The notes beneath the pieces are model-generated. The model ran no database searches. It saw only the letters and a program-made list of their open reading frames with translations, and was not told the DNA's origin. A stretch of DNA of 64,000 nucleotides from Toxotes chatareus (Eukaryota > Chordata > Actinopteri > Toxotidae). Below, in pieces: positions 35,097 to 44,769 of this stretch (position 1 is the stretch's first letter; each line of letters opens with the position of its first letter). The stretch is from assembly GCA_016801885.1 (NCBI GenBank), contig CM028889.1, positions 7,047,501 to 7,111,500 of the forward strand, written 5' to 3'. Made by a program: the position numbers and the translations under genes.

Positions 35097-35109
35097 GGGT
35101 CAAAGGTCA
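35097..35109 (+). promoter_or_regulatory. DR1-type nuclear receptor motif
   Basis: GGGTCAAAGGTCA is one mismatch from the DR1 consensus AGGTCAAAGGTCA used by HNF4 and PPAR/RXR. A 13-base match can occur by chance in 64 kb at low frequency, and no other supporting element is seen nearby. Confidence 0.3.
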
Positions 35110-35464
35110 TCAACGCTATTTTTCAACTCTAAGTGCATGTTGACCATTATTTTAGAAATTTTTGTTAAACTTTCCACAGTCAAGAAAGAACTTTCAAGCT
35201 CATACCAGCCTGTGCACTCAAATTCATTTTTACAAAATATTGGAAGAGGCTGGCAACTACAGTTCCCTGAATACATACAAATGTAATGTCAGAATTATAC
35301 AGCTCATTCCTTCTTTATGTAACAGGGCAAATCTCAAAAGTCTGTGCACTGGACATACATGCCAAATCTGTAGGCATCATGGGGTGAAAATATTTACTTC
35401 AGTGGTCAGTCACAGCTAGCTCACCCCCTGCACTACTGTCAAAAATTTAGACACATTCAGAACT

Positions 35465-35612
35465 ATTAGTACAAGTGTTCTTGGGCAAGATACCAAACCT
35501 GAAATTTCTCCCAACATGCAGGCCAGCAACTTGCATGGCAGCTCTGTCGCCACTGGTGTGTATGTGTATGTGAAGCAGGGGTGAATACGAGGCAGATTTG
35601 TACAGAGCCAAA
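35465..35612 (+). repeat. tRNA-derived SINE body fragment
   Basis: It contains 'agtgttcttgggcaagata', 'aatttctccca', 'cttgcatggcagctctgtcg' and 'actggtgtgtatgtgtatgtg', then 'gtgaatacgaggca'. These blocks and their order match the body of a common percomorph tRNA-derived SINE, whose usual forms are AAGTGTCCTTGGGCAAGA, GCCTTGCATGGCAGC and GTGTGTGAATG. The tRNA-like head is missing or unrecognisable. It is the same superfamily of repeats as the element at 55877-56110. Confidence 0.8.
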
Positions 35613-36053
35613 CTAGTGAAACAACTGCAAATATTAAACCAACATGCTTGATCAATCAAACCTGACTTTTCACTTTACCTTGATGAGAGAAGAACATGAT
35701 GTCAAAAAAAATTCACAAAAAAAAAAACAAAAAAACTCAAAACTTCTCTTTGTTTCTGTCTGTTACATTTTATATTCTGGCTGTCAATACAGTTATTTAG
35801 CAGGCAAGTCTTAACATCATCCCTGTAAGATGTGTTTGTAAGACAATGTTGAAACCATCTTTAGTACAGATTTAAAAAAGAAAGGCTGGGACACACGTGA
35901 CTGCTAAACCACCACGTTACAGTAGTAGAATTTTAAAGGACATAGTTTGATTTAAAATTAATCACTGCAAAATGAAGTGTAGCCCACAAAAATCAGTGCC
36001 ACATTGGGCGGGCAGTCCGCCTCTTCAATTTCAGTTTATGATGAATGACATTG

Positions 36054-36076
36054 TTTTTTTTTTTTTTTTTTTTTTT
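36054..36076 (+). repeat. (T)23 homopolymer
   Basis: An uninterrupted run of about 23 T. It could be the remains of a poly(A) tail on the minus strand, but no retroelement body is seen beside it. Confidence 0.95.
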
Positions 36077-36354
36077 ATCGTGAGCTGCCCCTGTTAAAGT
36101 TCTGGATTATTCACAGTTTCTCACTTGATTCTTCAGCAGATCTGTCACATTTACCAGATCTTGCTCCACCGGCTCAGAGATCTGCAAAGTGCGAGCTGAG
36201 GGTTAGCATGAGGGAATTATCAAGGGTATTGCTGGTATCAAACCTAATATTGCAGGCTGGTTTTGTAGAGTGCTGCCCCTTACAGACAGACACAGTCAGA
36301 GGCCCTTCAGCAATCTTACAGTGCAGTGAACCGGGGTTTTTTGTCTGTTCTCAC

Positions 36355-36416
36355 TCCCTCTGGTGCCCTCTGGTGCCCTCAGGTGTAGTGGTACTCCTTT
36401 TCTACCACCAGGGGTT
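36355..36416. promoter_or_regulatory. Candidate CTCF-like motif cluster
   Basis: The 10-base unit ctctggtgcc occurs two and a half times at 36356-36385. In each phase it resembles the reverse complement of the CTCF core (GCCMYCTRSTGG): GCCCTCTGGTGC at 36365-36376 differs only at the last base. Weaker versions lie at 36355-36366 and 36375-36386. A forward-strand partial match, CCACCAGGGGTT, follows at 36405-36416. Binding is inferred; the motif could also just be a short tandem repeat. Confidence 0.3.
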
Positions 36417-37352
36417 TCTGTGTATGTATTTTCAAAATGTATGGAAATTTTCAGATAAATAATCATGTTCTTTTAAATAAAAACACAGATGCAAGCCCTG
36501 TACGAAAATGTGGTGGTTGAATAAAGTGCAGACCCTTTGGCTGAGTGATCATTGCTGAGATATTTTTCACTGTTGGTCGTCTGGTTAGTGATGGGACGGC
36601 TTTTATGCAGGTTGTGTTTTCTTCAACAGGCACCTAAACGCAGCCTTATGCTAATTTGTTGCTCTGCTTCACTCACTATATGCACAGCACTGTCTCACTT
36701 CGGTTTATGGACAGAATGCACTGAGTGCAGCTGGTGGGGGTCGATAGACGGACACCTCAGACTTGATGAATTTACACACACCTGTGTGGAGGCAGCTAGT
36801 CCATCTAATGCTGAATCAAACAGTCTGAGGTACTTTAAATCTTACCACTGTTACTGCTAATCTCACTGTCAGCTCACAGGTTGACTATCCCACAGGGAAA
36901 ACCCACACTATTCCAGATGGTAAGTCCACCCCTGTCTGTCTCCACTTTTTATTGACAGGAGCAAGGTATCACAGTATATCTTAAAGGGAAAAAAAACAAA
37001 CGTTTGATTCAGTTTTGTGCACCGATCCTGTTGCCAAGTTAGAACTTATACTTTACAGATAAGAGATCCGGCAGCTTGGCATAAATTGATTATTAGAAAT
37101 TGATGCATGTTCCCAGGTCCTTTCACTCCCTTGTGAATAGAGCCTTATAGAATCTTTATGTTTCCAGGAATCTGTATCTCATTTGAAGGACGATAAAAAT
37201 GGTTTCAAAGGTTTCTTGACAGACCATTATACTAAAGACACAAAGGTGAAAGTTCTGGCCTTTGTCTTGTCGGGGGAGAGTCAGTGATGGGGGGGTTGCT
37301 GATGTTGTGAAGCGCATTCGGGCCTACGGCCACAGCTGTGCGTTTCATCAAA

Positions 37353-37388
37353 CGCACACACACACACACACACGCACGCACGCACGCA
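37353..37388 (+). repeat. (CA)n-(CGCA)n microsatellite
   Basis: A pure CA run merges into CGCA units at the right end. It is probably polymorphic. Confidence 0.95.
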
Positions 37389-37713
37389 TTCACTTACTCA
37401 CACACACCATTACCTCTATACCCTCCAAGCAACAACTGGGTTGCATAGACTCTAATTTAATGCAATTTCATTTATCACTCTGAATTAGATTTCATGTTGC
37501 TACTTAATCATTTAAATCCCCTGGAAAACAGTCTTGGCTTTCATCTTACTTTCAAAGAACACCGAAGGTAATGGTCACTACAGTGGGCACGATTTACTTT
37601 GTAATGTGGTGCGGGCAATACACAGATCCATGAGAATTTGTGCACCATGCAAACTTCATAATCCACCGTGATGGAAGGTTTAAGTCTCCAATCAAGTCTC
37701 TCAGACTCCAGCA
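37389..37713. other. Unique non-coding sequence, no feature recognised
   Basis: Between a microsatellite and a solo LTR. No gene or repeat was recognised. Confidence 0.4.
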
Positions 37714-38368
37714 TATGTTGTCACGGCTATGGGAGGCAAGGACTAGGACCCAAATGCACGACCCCTCAGACATAGTCCAAAATACTAATTATTTATTCGA
37801 ACAAAGTAACAAACAGAAAATCACTCACGGAGGAGGAAGACAAACCAACTGGACAAAGTAACAAAAGATCACAAAATCACTCTTAACGAGGAGAAAAGGC
37901 TAAACAAGAAACAAAGTGACAAATTAATACAAAACCTGACCTGGGGATTAATGAAAGTACACAACCTGACGTGAGATACAAGACGTGACAAGGGCATGAG
38001 ATGAAAACGAACTGACACTGGACAAGGGGAAACGCAGACTATATATACACAACAGGTAAGGGGAAACAGGTGGAAACAATTAGGGCGGGGAAGACTATCA
38101 CAACAGCAGGAAACCAGACAAAGGCAGGAAGTAAAATGAGACAAGAAACACAAGGACAATGATTTCAATATAAAACAGAAAACCACGAGACCACATAGAC
38201 AGGAGACAAAAACATAACAATTTACAGACTAAAGACAGTAAGTAAAACAAGGTATGAAACACAAGAACTAAACTTTCCAAAATAAAACTAAACTGAAACT
38301 GAAAATGTCCAAAAGTCCACCAAAGGGTTCCAAAAACAGCCCCCTTAGGGGCTAGTCATGACATATGT
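37714..38368 (-). mobile_element. Solo LTR of an LTR retrotransposon, with 5-bp target duplication
   Basis: The element at 37719-38363 (645 bases) starts TGTCACGG and ends CATGACA, giving the canonical TG...CA ends within a short imperfect inverted repeat. It is flanked on both sides by TATGT (37714-37718 and 38364-38368), a 5-bp target-site duplication. Read on the minus strand it has LTR organisation: a TATATATA box at 38047-38040 about midway, and an AATAAA-type signal (37797-37792) about 75 bases before the end. No internal coding region or second LTR is adjacent, so the copy is a solo LTR left by recombination between two LTRs. The family (Gypsy-like seems likely for a fish) is not determined. 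Confidence 0.85.
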
Positions 38369-39021
38369 TGAGCTTATCACTGTCATAAGTGCAAAATTCC
38401 AGATACTCTAACATAACCAAGGTACACCAAAAAAAAAAGTCCCGCTCTGGAGGTTCATAAATGGTCAGATGCCTGCTGATGCCGTACAGTTTTCTACATC
38501 ATTCCTGATTCAGCTCAGCACCCTGGTAGATGAACTGTATCTGATGTGCTTACAGCTGTGCACAGGATGTTCATGTTCATCAACTCAGCCTATTGATACC
38601 AATGTACTTTTTATTTCATCCCTTCAGTGTTAAAATCAAACTACTGACTGTTTTTGCTTGGGAACATGACATTAATATTGTCAAAGTTGTTCTGTTATGT
38701 GGTCTCACTATTCACAGTTTATAATGCGGGACTATAGATCTGGACCTTATTATTATCAGTAATACAATAGTACCCGTTTTCTTACGTGTGTTTGAACTTA
38801 GCTGCTCTGTGTATTTTAAACAAAGATTGACATTAGTCAAATTCTGATATCTAGATAAAGTTGTGGTTTAACAGTTTTATTTATTTATTTTTACCTCTGT
38901 TTACTTGGGTAAGTTTTGCTGAAAGCAATGCTGAACATTCAGATCACATTCATGCCGTTTCACATTTATGCCATTAAAACTTGGAAGCTGCCGAGCACAA
39001 CCACAGTCTGATATGATGGCC

Positions 39022-39085
39022 AGCGAGCAGGTGGGTGTTAAGGACCTTGCACAAGGACTCCTCATTGGTGGGCTAGTGCCCATGT
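39022..39085 (+). repeat. Possible fragment of a dispersed repeat
   Basis: The string 'agcaggtgggtgttaagga' followed by 'ccttgcacaaggac' resembles the common teleost repeat segment GGTTAAGTGCCTTGCTCAAGGGCAC. No longer alignment is visible, so the call is weak. Confidence 0.4.
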
Positions 39086-40121
39086 TGTGCAATTGGGTTT
39101 CAATTTTGTTTAGTGTTTTTTGTAAAACACAGAGGTTTAAAGTTAAAGCTATGAAAATATGAAGTTGCTTAATACTACCACGGCAGCTGTGTTGTGTGTA
39201 AACAAACTTTGGTTGGTAAATTAAATTTAAGGACGGAAAGTTTTGTTTGCAGTTGTGCTGAAGAGCAAGGACTTGGCAGTCTTGACAGTTTCAGCTGTTT
39301 TATCTGCAGTGCATAGGCTAAAGGCTAACAGCAAGTTAGTGGAGTGAGTTGGTGGTTGAGCGAGGTAGAGAGCTGGGTGACCAGTATAATCTGTGGATGC
39401 AGATGTACATGTACATTTTATGTCTCGCTGATCCTGCAGCCATGTTTACCACAGCCTTCCGCCAAGACTGATCCCGGGCTGCCTTGCAATTTGATCTGTG
39501 CTTGGCCAATCAGAGCAGTTGCTGATGAATCATGGGTAATGACTTCCACTTAGCAGCAAAAACCGACTGTGTGTGGCTGGGCCACAAAAATGGGGGAAGA
39601 TCAAATCAACACAATTTTTTTTGTTAACACCATAATCATTTTCCATTCTTTTTCTGTAGTCTAATGTTAAGATGTCTATACCATTTCTGTTGGTTTAGTC
39701 CATTTGTATGATTGATATGCATGAAAGGAGAGAATGTCATTACTTCAGCTGTTCAGTAGATTCATAGTCTTAATGCTGGCAGTAGATTTATGGTTTGTGG
39801 CTTGTCATCATAACAAACTCATAGATATGCCAAGAATTTGCCAGATTCAAGGACAACAACAGATAAAGAATGTCCTGCTAGAATTTATATTTATTTCATG
39901 TTTTATTTATTTTTCGTGATGGGGATGTTTTTGAGTGATGGTAATCTGGTGAGCTTAGAATACACTTTCAATTAAAGAAAAGAACTTAATACCAGGAAGA
40001 ACAACACAAAGCATGTGTAATATTTTTGAGCACAGCTCGAGGTTGCTTGTTTGGTCTGGAAAAAATGGCCTTCAGTACAATAAATCCCCATCTGAGTCAG
40101 GGACGGTGACCCTGAATTTGG

Positions 40122-40160
40122 TTTCTGTTTGTAAACAGAAAACACTACTGAGTAGTGTTT
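40122..40160. repeat. Two adjacent short hairpins
   Basis: The first has 9-base arms tttctgttt/aaacagaaa around GT (40122-40141). The second has 10-base arms aaacactact/agtagtgttt around one G (40140-40160). They overlap by two bases. The string acactact recurs just after. No terminator or RNA context is evident. Confidence 0.9.
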
Positions 40161-42035
40161 ACACTACTGTAAGCATTACTCCACACTGGAGGAGTGAGTG
40201 GGGAGATTGTTTTCATAGATAGATAGATATACAGATGGATGGATTGATAAATAAAATGTGGTGCTCTTTAATATTAAGCACAGGAACCACTCAGTCATGC
40301 TAAGATGAGTGCTGTGAAATAATAAATTACAAAATGCAAATAAGGAGAAGATTAGTCTGTGTTTATGGGTGGCATTTAATTTTAATTGGTTCATTATTTC
40401 TGGAAATTACATTTTTAAACTCTCCTGACTGTCACAGCTGTGCCTGGTGCTGTGTCGAGGGAATCAAGGCTACAGGTCGAGAGCCTCCCTCTCTGCAAAC
40501 CAGGCTCCTGTGCACAAAGTATCCCTAATTGTGAATTTGGATGATCTTTCTCTTCCCCGGCTTCAGTACTGATGATAAAAAGAAATTAAACCACTGCAGG
40601 GAATGCACTGGTGTATATCTTCAACTTCTGCAAAGCCAAAACGATTGAGCTCAAACTCCTGATTGCTGGACCACAATTCACAGCTTTTCTATAGACAATT
40701 GTGAGGCAGTACAGTTTTTGCTATGGCATCCCCCTTTTCCTGAAATGGTCATTTCGATGAGGCCTGAAACTGAACCACAGGTGCTGAAGACAACAGATCC
40801 AATCTAAAATAAAAGACTTTGTGTAAAGCTTTGCTCTTTCTTTGTTTTCCTACTGTTTTCTTTCATTGCTGGTGTTAGTGTGACATCTCTGGTGTGTATC
40901 CTCGCATAACAGGATCTACGCTGAATGAAACAGAAATCTTTTTTGGTTTTCCATTCAGTGTCCATCTTAATGAAAAGTGTATCCTAGATACACTTTTTAT
41001 TTTAATCCAAACAAAATGAAATTTTCATTTTTTTGTAATATTAACACACATTAGAGTTACACCTTTAAAAGCAACTTAACATGAATATTTCAATTAATTA
41101 ATAAACAGCCACTTTATATTTTGTAGTTCAAACAAAGTGCATCGACTTATTGAAAGGAATACACGAGAGGAAGTGTTTTTATATTGGACAGTAGCAATTT
41201 TTCTCCTTCAAACTACTTCACACCCAGTTCATGAGTGACATAGGAAAAAGCCTGTTCAGGAAAACAGATTAAGCGGTTCCTTGATGAAAGACAGGCATTT
41301 TAAACTTCAAAATGCAAAAAAGTTAAAAGATATACATTGATTGCAATGATTGCTCTGCTACCGCTAATGCTAACCCCAGTCCCTGGCTAATGCTAAGCTT
41401 TATAAAGAGGAGGGTGAAACATACATTGGTTTGAGGCCAGGAAACAGAAAAGATTTGCAACAGAAAAATTGGAAAATTGTCTCACACCGTCTGTTATTTG
41501 CAGTATTGCAGATTGCAGATCTTTAACATCACTACTTTCAGTCTAACACTGTGTTCCAGATAACTCTTTGTTGCCATTGTCATGTAATTTATTTTCTTTA
41601 TATTTCACTCAACAGGGGAGGAGGAGTAGGATGTATTTGTAGACTACTGTATTTGTATTAAGATAGTGAATGGAATTTTCAAGTATTTTTCCAATTATAA
41701 AAGTGCCATAAAATAAAATGTATGATGGTGTCCGTTACCTCATGTATCATTTTACCTCCTCTGACGGTTCAATTGTCTAATCACTCACCAGAAAACACCA
41801 GCTTGTCACTGCCAGTCATGTTTTTTTGTTTACGTTTGGCACTGTGCACCTGGAAGGCTTGGGGGTTGGAAATTGGATATTCCAACCTCTGACTCTGAAT
41901 GAAGCGCAGCATAAGGGCACAATGCAGAAATGCCATGGAATATATATTAAAATATATGCAGGGGAATTGTGTTATGAGATGAACCTACAGCTGAGTAACC
42001 TTTGTTTGACTTCTGTGACATTTGTGCTTTATTAG

Positions 42036-42178
42036 GGGACATGACATGCAGTCCAGAACAGCAAGGGTCGGAAGAAGGTCAGTGACACAGTGCAAAGGTT
42101 GTGAGTTGGATTCAAACACAGGTGCACTTCCTTGAGTTCAGTAACCTCAAGTACACTACGCTTGGTTGGCTACAGGAG
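42036..42178 (-). repeat. tRNA-derived SINE relic, minus strand
   Basis: On the minus strand, 'tgtttgaatccaac' resembles a pol III B box (GGTTCRANNCC) and lies in the right place after a weak A-box-like stretch (tagccaaccaag). The downstream part contains 'ctgcatgtcatgtcccc', the familiar CTGCATGTCATCCCCC tail segment of a teleost SINE. The copy is old. An 18-base A-run (42181-42198) sits just outside its head end. Confidence 0.6.
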
Positions 42179-44500
42179 AGAAAAAAAAAAAAAAAAAACA
42201 TAACATATGACACATTGTTTGAGGTGTGCATTTCAAACAGCCCTCCTGGGATCATTTGCTGTCATCAGCAACAAGGGCAAAATGAACCCCGGAATGCTGC
42301 TGTGAAACAACATCTGTCCCATGGTGTGCTGTATAGAGCCACTGCTGCCTATAAAATGTCAGTATGCCCTCATAGATGACTGGTTTTCATCAGGATAAAG
42401 CTTGATCCAGAGATAAAGTGCCCCTCCTTATCGACCATGACAGCTCTTGCTTGTTCTATCACATACAAAGTGTAGGCGCATGCCGCGTTGTTCACAGGAC
42501 TCCCCACTGGCATCAATAGCAGCAGGATTTTTGAGAGGGATTTCACTGGTCTCAGGCTTGTGAGCAGCGATCCCTGATGCAAAGCTGTCTTATCTGACAA
42601 GTGTGAGAGTGTGTATGCGGGTGTATTTTTTACATGTTCTTGTCTATGTATTTGTGTGTATATGGGGTGTGTGTTCACCATGCTGGATGACTACACAGAC
42701 ACTAGTTATCTCAAATCAAGAGCATGAGGGCATTAGAATATCCTCCCTCTATCACCCCTCTCTTCTATCCATCCATCCTTCCATTCTTCACTCGATCCAC
42801 CACTAGGACTCCATCATACACCTCCCCCTCTCCTTATCCTTCATCCACAGCACAAAGCTCAGACTTCTGGGGAGATTATGTCTGCCTGTCAGCCTCTCTG
42901 CTCTGATAGGTTAGAGCAAAGTTTTTCTTTTTTTTTTTTTATCCCCTTTGCACACGTAAAAGCTGACATGATTGGCACTCATCTCAAGTTCTGATTGTTG
43001 TGCTGTGTGCAGATTTTGTGGGGGAGTCACTTCTTAGATTCTGATACAGCGGCAAAGCTCCACTGGCAGCCAGAACGATGAAGGTGCGGCAAGCAGTCAA
43101 CGCCTCTTTATCGGTAAACGCAGGCATTCTCTTGTCTCCAAAACGTCTCCTCCTGGGAAACGTCTTGTATTGCTGAGTCATAATCGAAAACAGTTCAGTG
43201 CTGCCACATCTGAACTCAAAGGAAATCTCACTAAAGGACTCTGTTCCTCCAGGAATGCAAAGAAAACAGAACATCTATTTTAATTTAATTGATTTGGTTG
43301 GTATTGACTTAATTTGTGCAGGAAGATTCATGTAATGAGTGGCCAAGAACAGATTTCAGGCCAAAGGTGGGCATGAGTAATTGCACAAGTTAAAATTTCA
43401 ACCATTACTGCATACACTTTACAATCAAGGGACATCTCTTTCTTCATTACTGCAGTGCTGCTAGACTTCAGAGCCATCCCATTACTTTTTCCTGATGGCC
43501 AACTTCCATTTTAATTTTTACCCAAAGAGAATGACTTCATTACTGCTGTCTAATGTACAAAGTGAATACCAATCTAATTCCATAAAATCCCAGCAAAGTT
43601 CAATTTAAGATAATTTCCGAGCTGTGTTGTTTACTACTTATTTGTGATTGACGTTACACTCTTGAAACTTCTGCACACTTAACTTTGGGAGAAGAAGAAA
43701 AAAAAGCTACTCAAATACTGAATTAATGACCCACCAAAAAAGAAGTCTGTTTTTCCTTTTTTTTCCCCCCTCCCATTTCATACTATTACCAATTCATACT
43801 TACTCAACCCCCCTGCCACCATGCTGTACATTTTTTCTGTCTTTCTCTGGTACAGTCAGTGGGCTGTAATGATGTGGTTAATGAAATCACCTATTTTGTA
43901 TTTTTTTATATAAAACCATACACCAGTGTTTTTGCAAGCCTGCACCGTGATTTAGATTCATGAAACTTGGAACTTTCTTGACATCTACCTGAGTTCAACA
44001 TTTAGAATTGTCTCTCTTTGTAGCACCCACTGTTCTGACATCTGTCTCCTCTGACTGACTGCATAGCTTCCTAGTTCTGTAGCAAGCAATCAAGGAGGTT
44101 ACTTTGTTCCAATGGTGCCACTCACTTTTTAGTCATTCTCTGCAGCTAAAGCTGAGCATATACACAGCTGTCACAACTGTCATTTTTTCTGTCATTTTCA
44201 CATTAAACAACCTTCTCTCCTGTGGGTTCTTGTCCAGCCATCATAGTGGTGGGCACGCTAAATGATGTGGCACAGACGAGTCACCGCACATTAAAAGATT
44301 TTCTATTTGGATTCACTCATGAGGGATCTCACAGCACAAATATGAAACATACTTTGTTTTTCACCCTTATTGTGCCAAAGTAGAACTTGAGAGGGAAGAG
44401 CAGCTTGCAGCACTTATTGTGTGCGTGCTTGTTTGTGCAGCAGCAGACAACACTGACGTTGGAAGAGCTTGAAGGGATGCAAAACAGTGTAGGTAGAACC

Positions 44501-44530
44501 AAACTATGACTGCAGTGGCAGTCATAGTTT
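44501..44530. repeat. Perfect 13-base-arm hairpin with 4-base loop
   Basis: Arms aaactatgactgc (44501-44513) and the exact reverse complement (44518-44530) surround AGTG. The stem does not extend into the flanks, so it is too short for a normal miRNA precursor. Confidence 0.95.
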
Positions 44531-44718
44531 AACAGTAACTAATCATGTCCGATTTCTGTGTTGAACTCACACTGACTATTGCTCATCACTCTCAAAACAT
44601 GTCTTCAGCATGTTTACCACTGATATGTACAGTATTTGTGCTGAAAATCAGCCATGTTAAAACATTTCCATATGTCTGACCAGACTGCTTCCTTTGACCC
44701 TCTCTGAATTAACAAGGT

Positions 44719-44769
44719 GATGACAGATATGTGCAGATATATTAGATTAGATGATGACAGATATGTGCA
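44719..44769 (+). repeat. Spaced direct repeat of 17 bases
   Basis: The 17-base string gatgacagatatgtgca occurs at 44719-44735 and again at 44753-44769, 34 bases apart, with an ATTAGATTAGAT-like spacer. It is probably a slippage duplication. Confidence 0.95.

Larger units (their letters stand above)
30592..35464. other. Unique non-coding sequence with short structured motifs
   Basis: No gene was recognised. The individually listed items inside are a 42/43-base tandem duplication (31095-31179), a 40-base near-palindrome (31869-31908), a doubtful LINE fragment (32010-32240), an inverted repeat with homeodomain-like sites (33407-33470) and a DR1-like motif (35097-35109). An 8-base repeat GTATTTAA occurs about three times at 31493-31516. 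The regions 32410-32640 and 34020-34420 are of mixed composition with few simple repeats and may be conserved non-coding DNA. Confidence 0.4.
35613..37352. other. Unique non-coding sequence with T-run and motif cluster
   Basis: No gene was recognised. It has A-rich runs near 35707-35735, a 23-base T-run at 36054-36076 and the CTCF-like cluster listed separately. The frame at 36552-36860 (102 codons, Cys-rich) has no recognisable domain and no supporting splice or promoter context. Confidence 0.4.
38369..42035. other. Unique non-coding sequence with minor repeats
   Basis: No gene was recognised. The listed items inside are a possible SINE-tail fragment (39022-39085) and two adjacent hairpins (40122-40160). 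Short TAGA/TGGA units lie at 40216-40245. The stretch at about 39180-39620 looks like a decayed repeat, but I could not place it in a family or find its ends. Confidence 0.4.

Noticed and set aside
37869..38280. Minus-strand frames of 105 and 60 codons rich in Leu, Ser, Cys and Phe.
   Set aside because: They lie inside the solo LTR, which is a regulatory, non-coding part of an LTR retrotransposon.
44501..44530. The stem-loop considered as a miRNA precursor.
   Set aside because: The stem is only 13 bases and does not extend into the flanks; a miRNA hairpin needs about 22 paired bases or more per arm.
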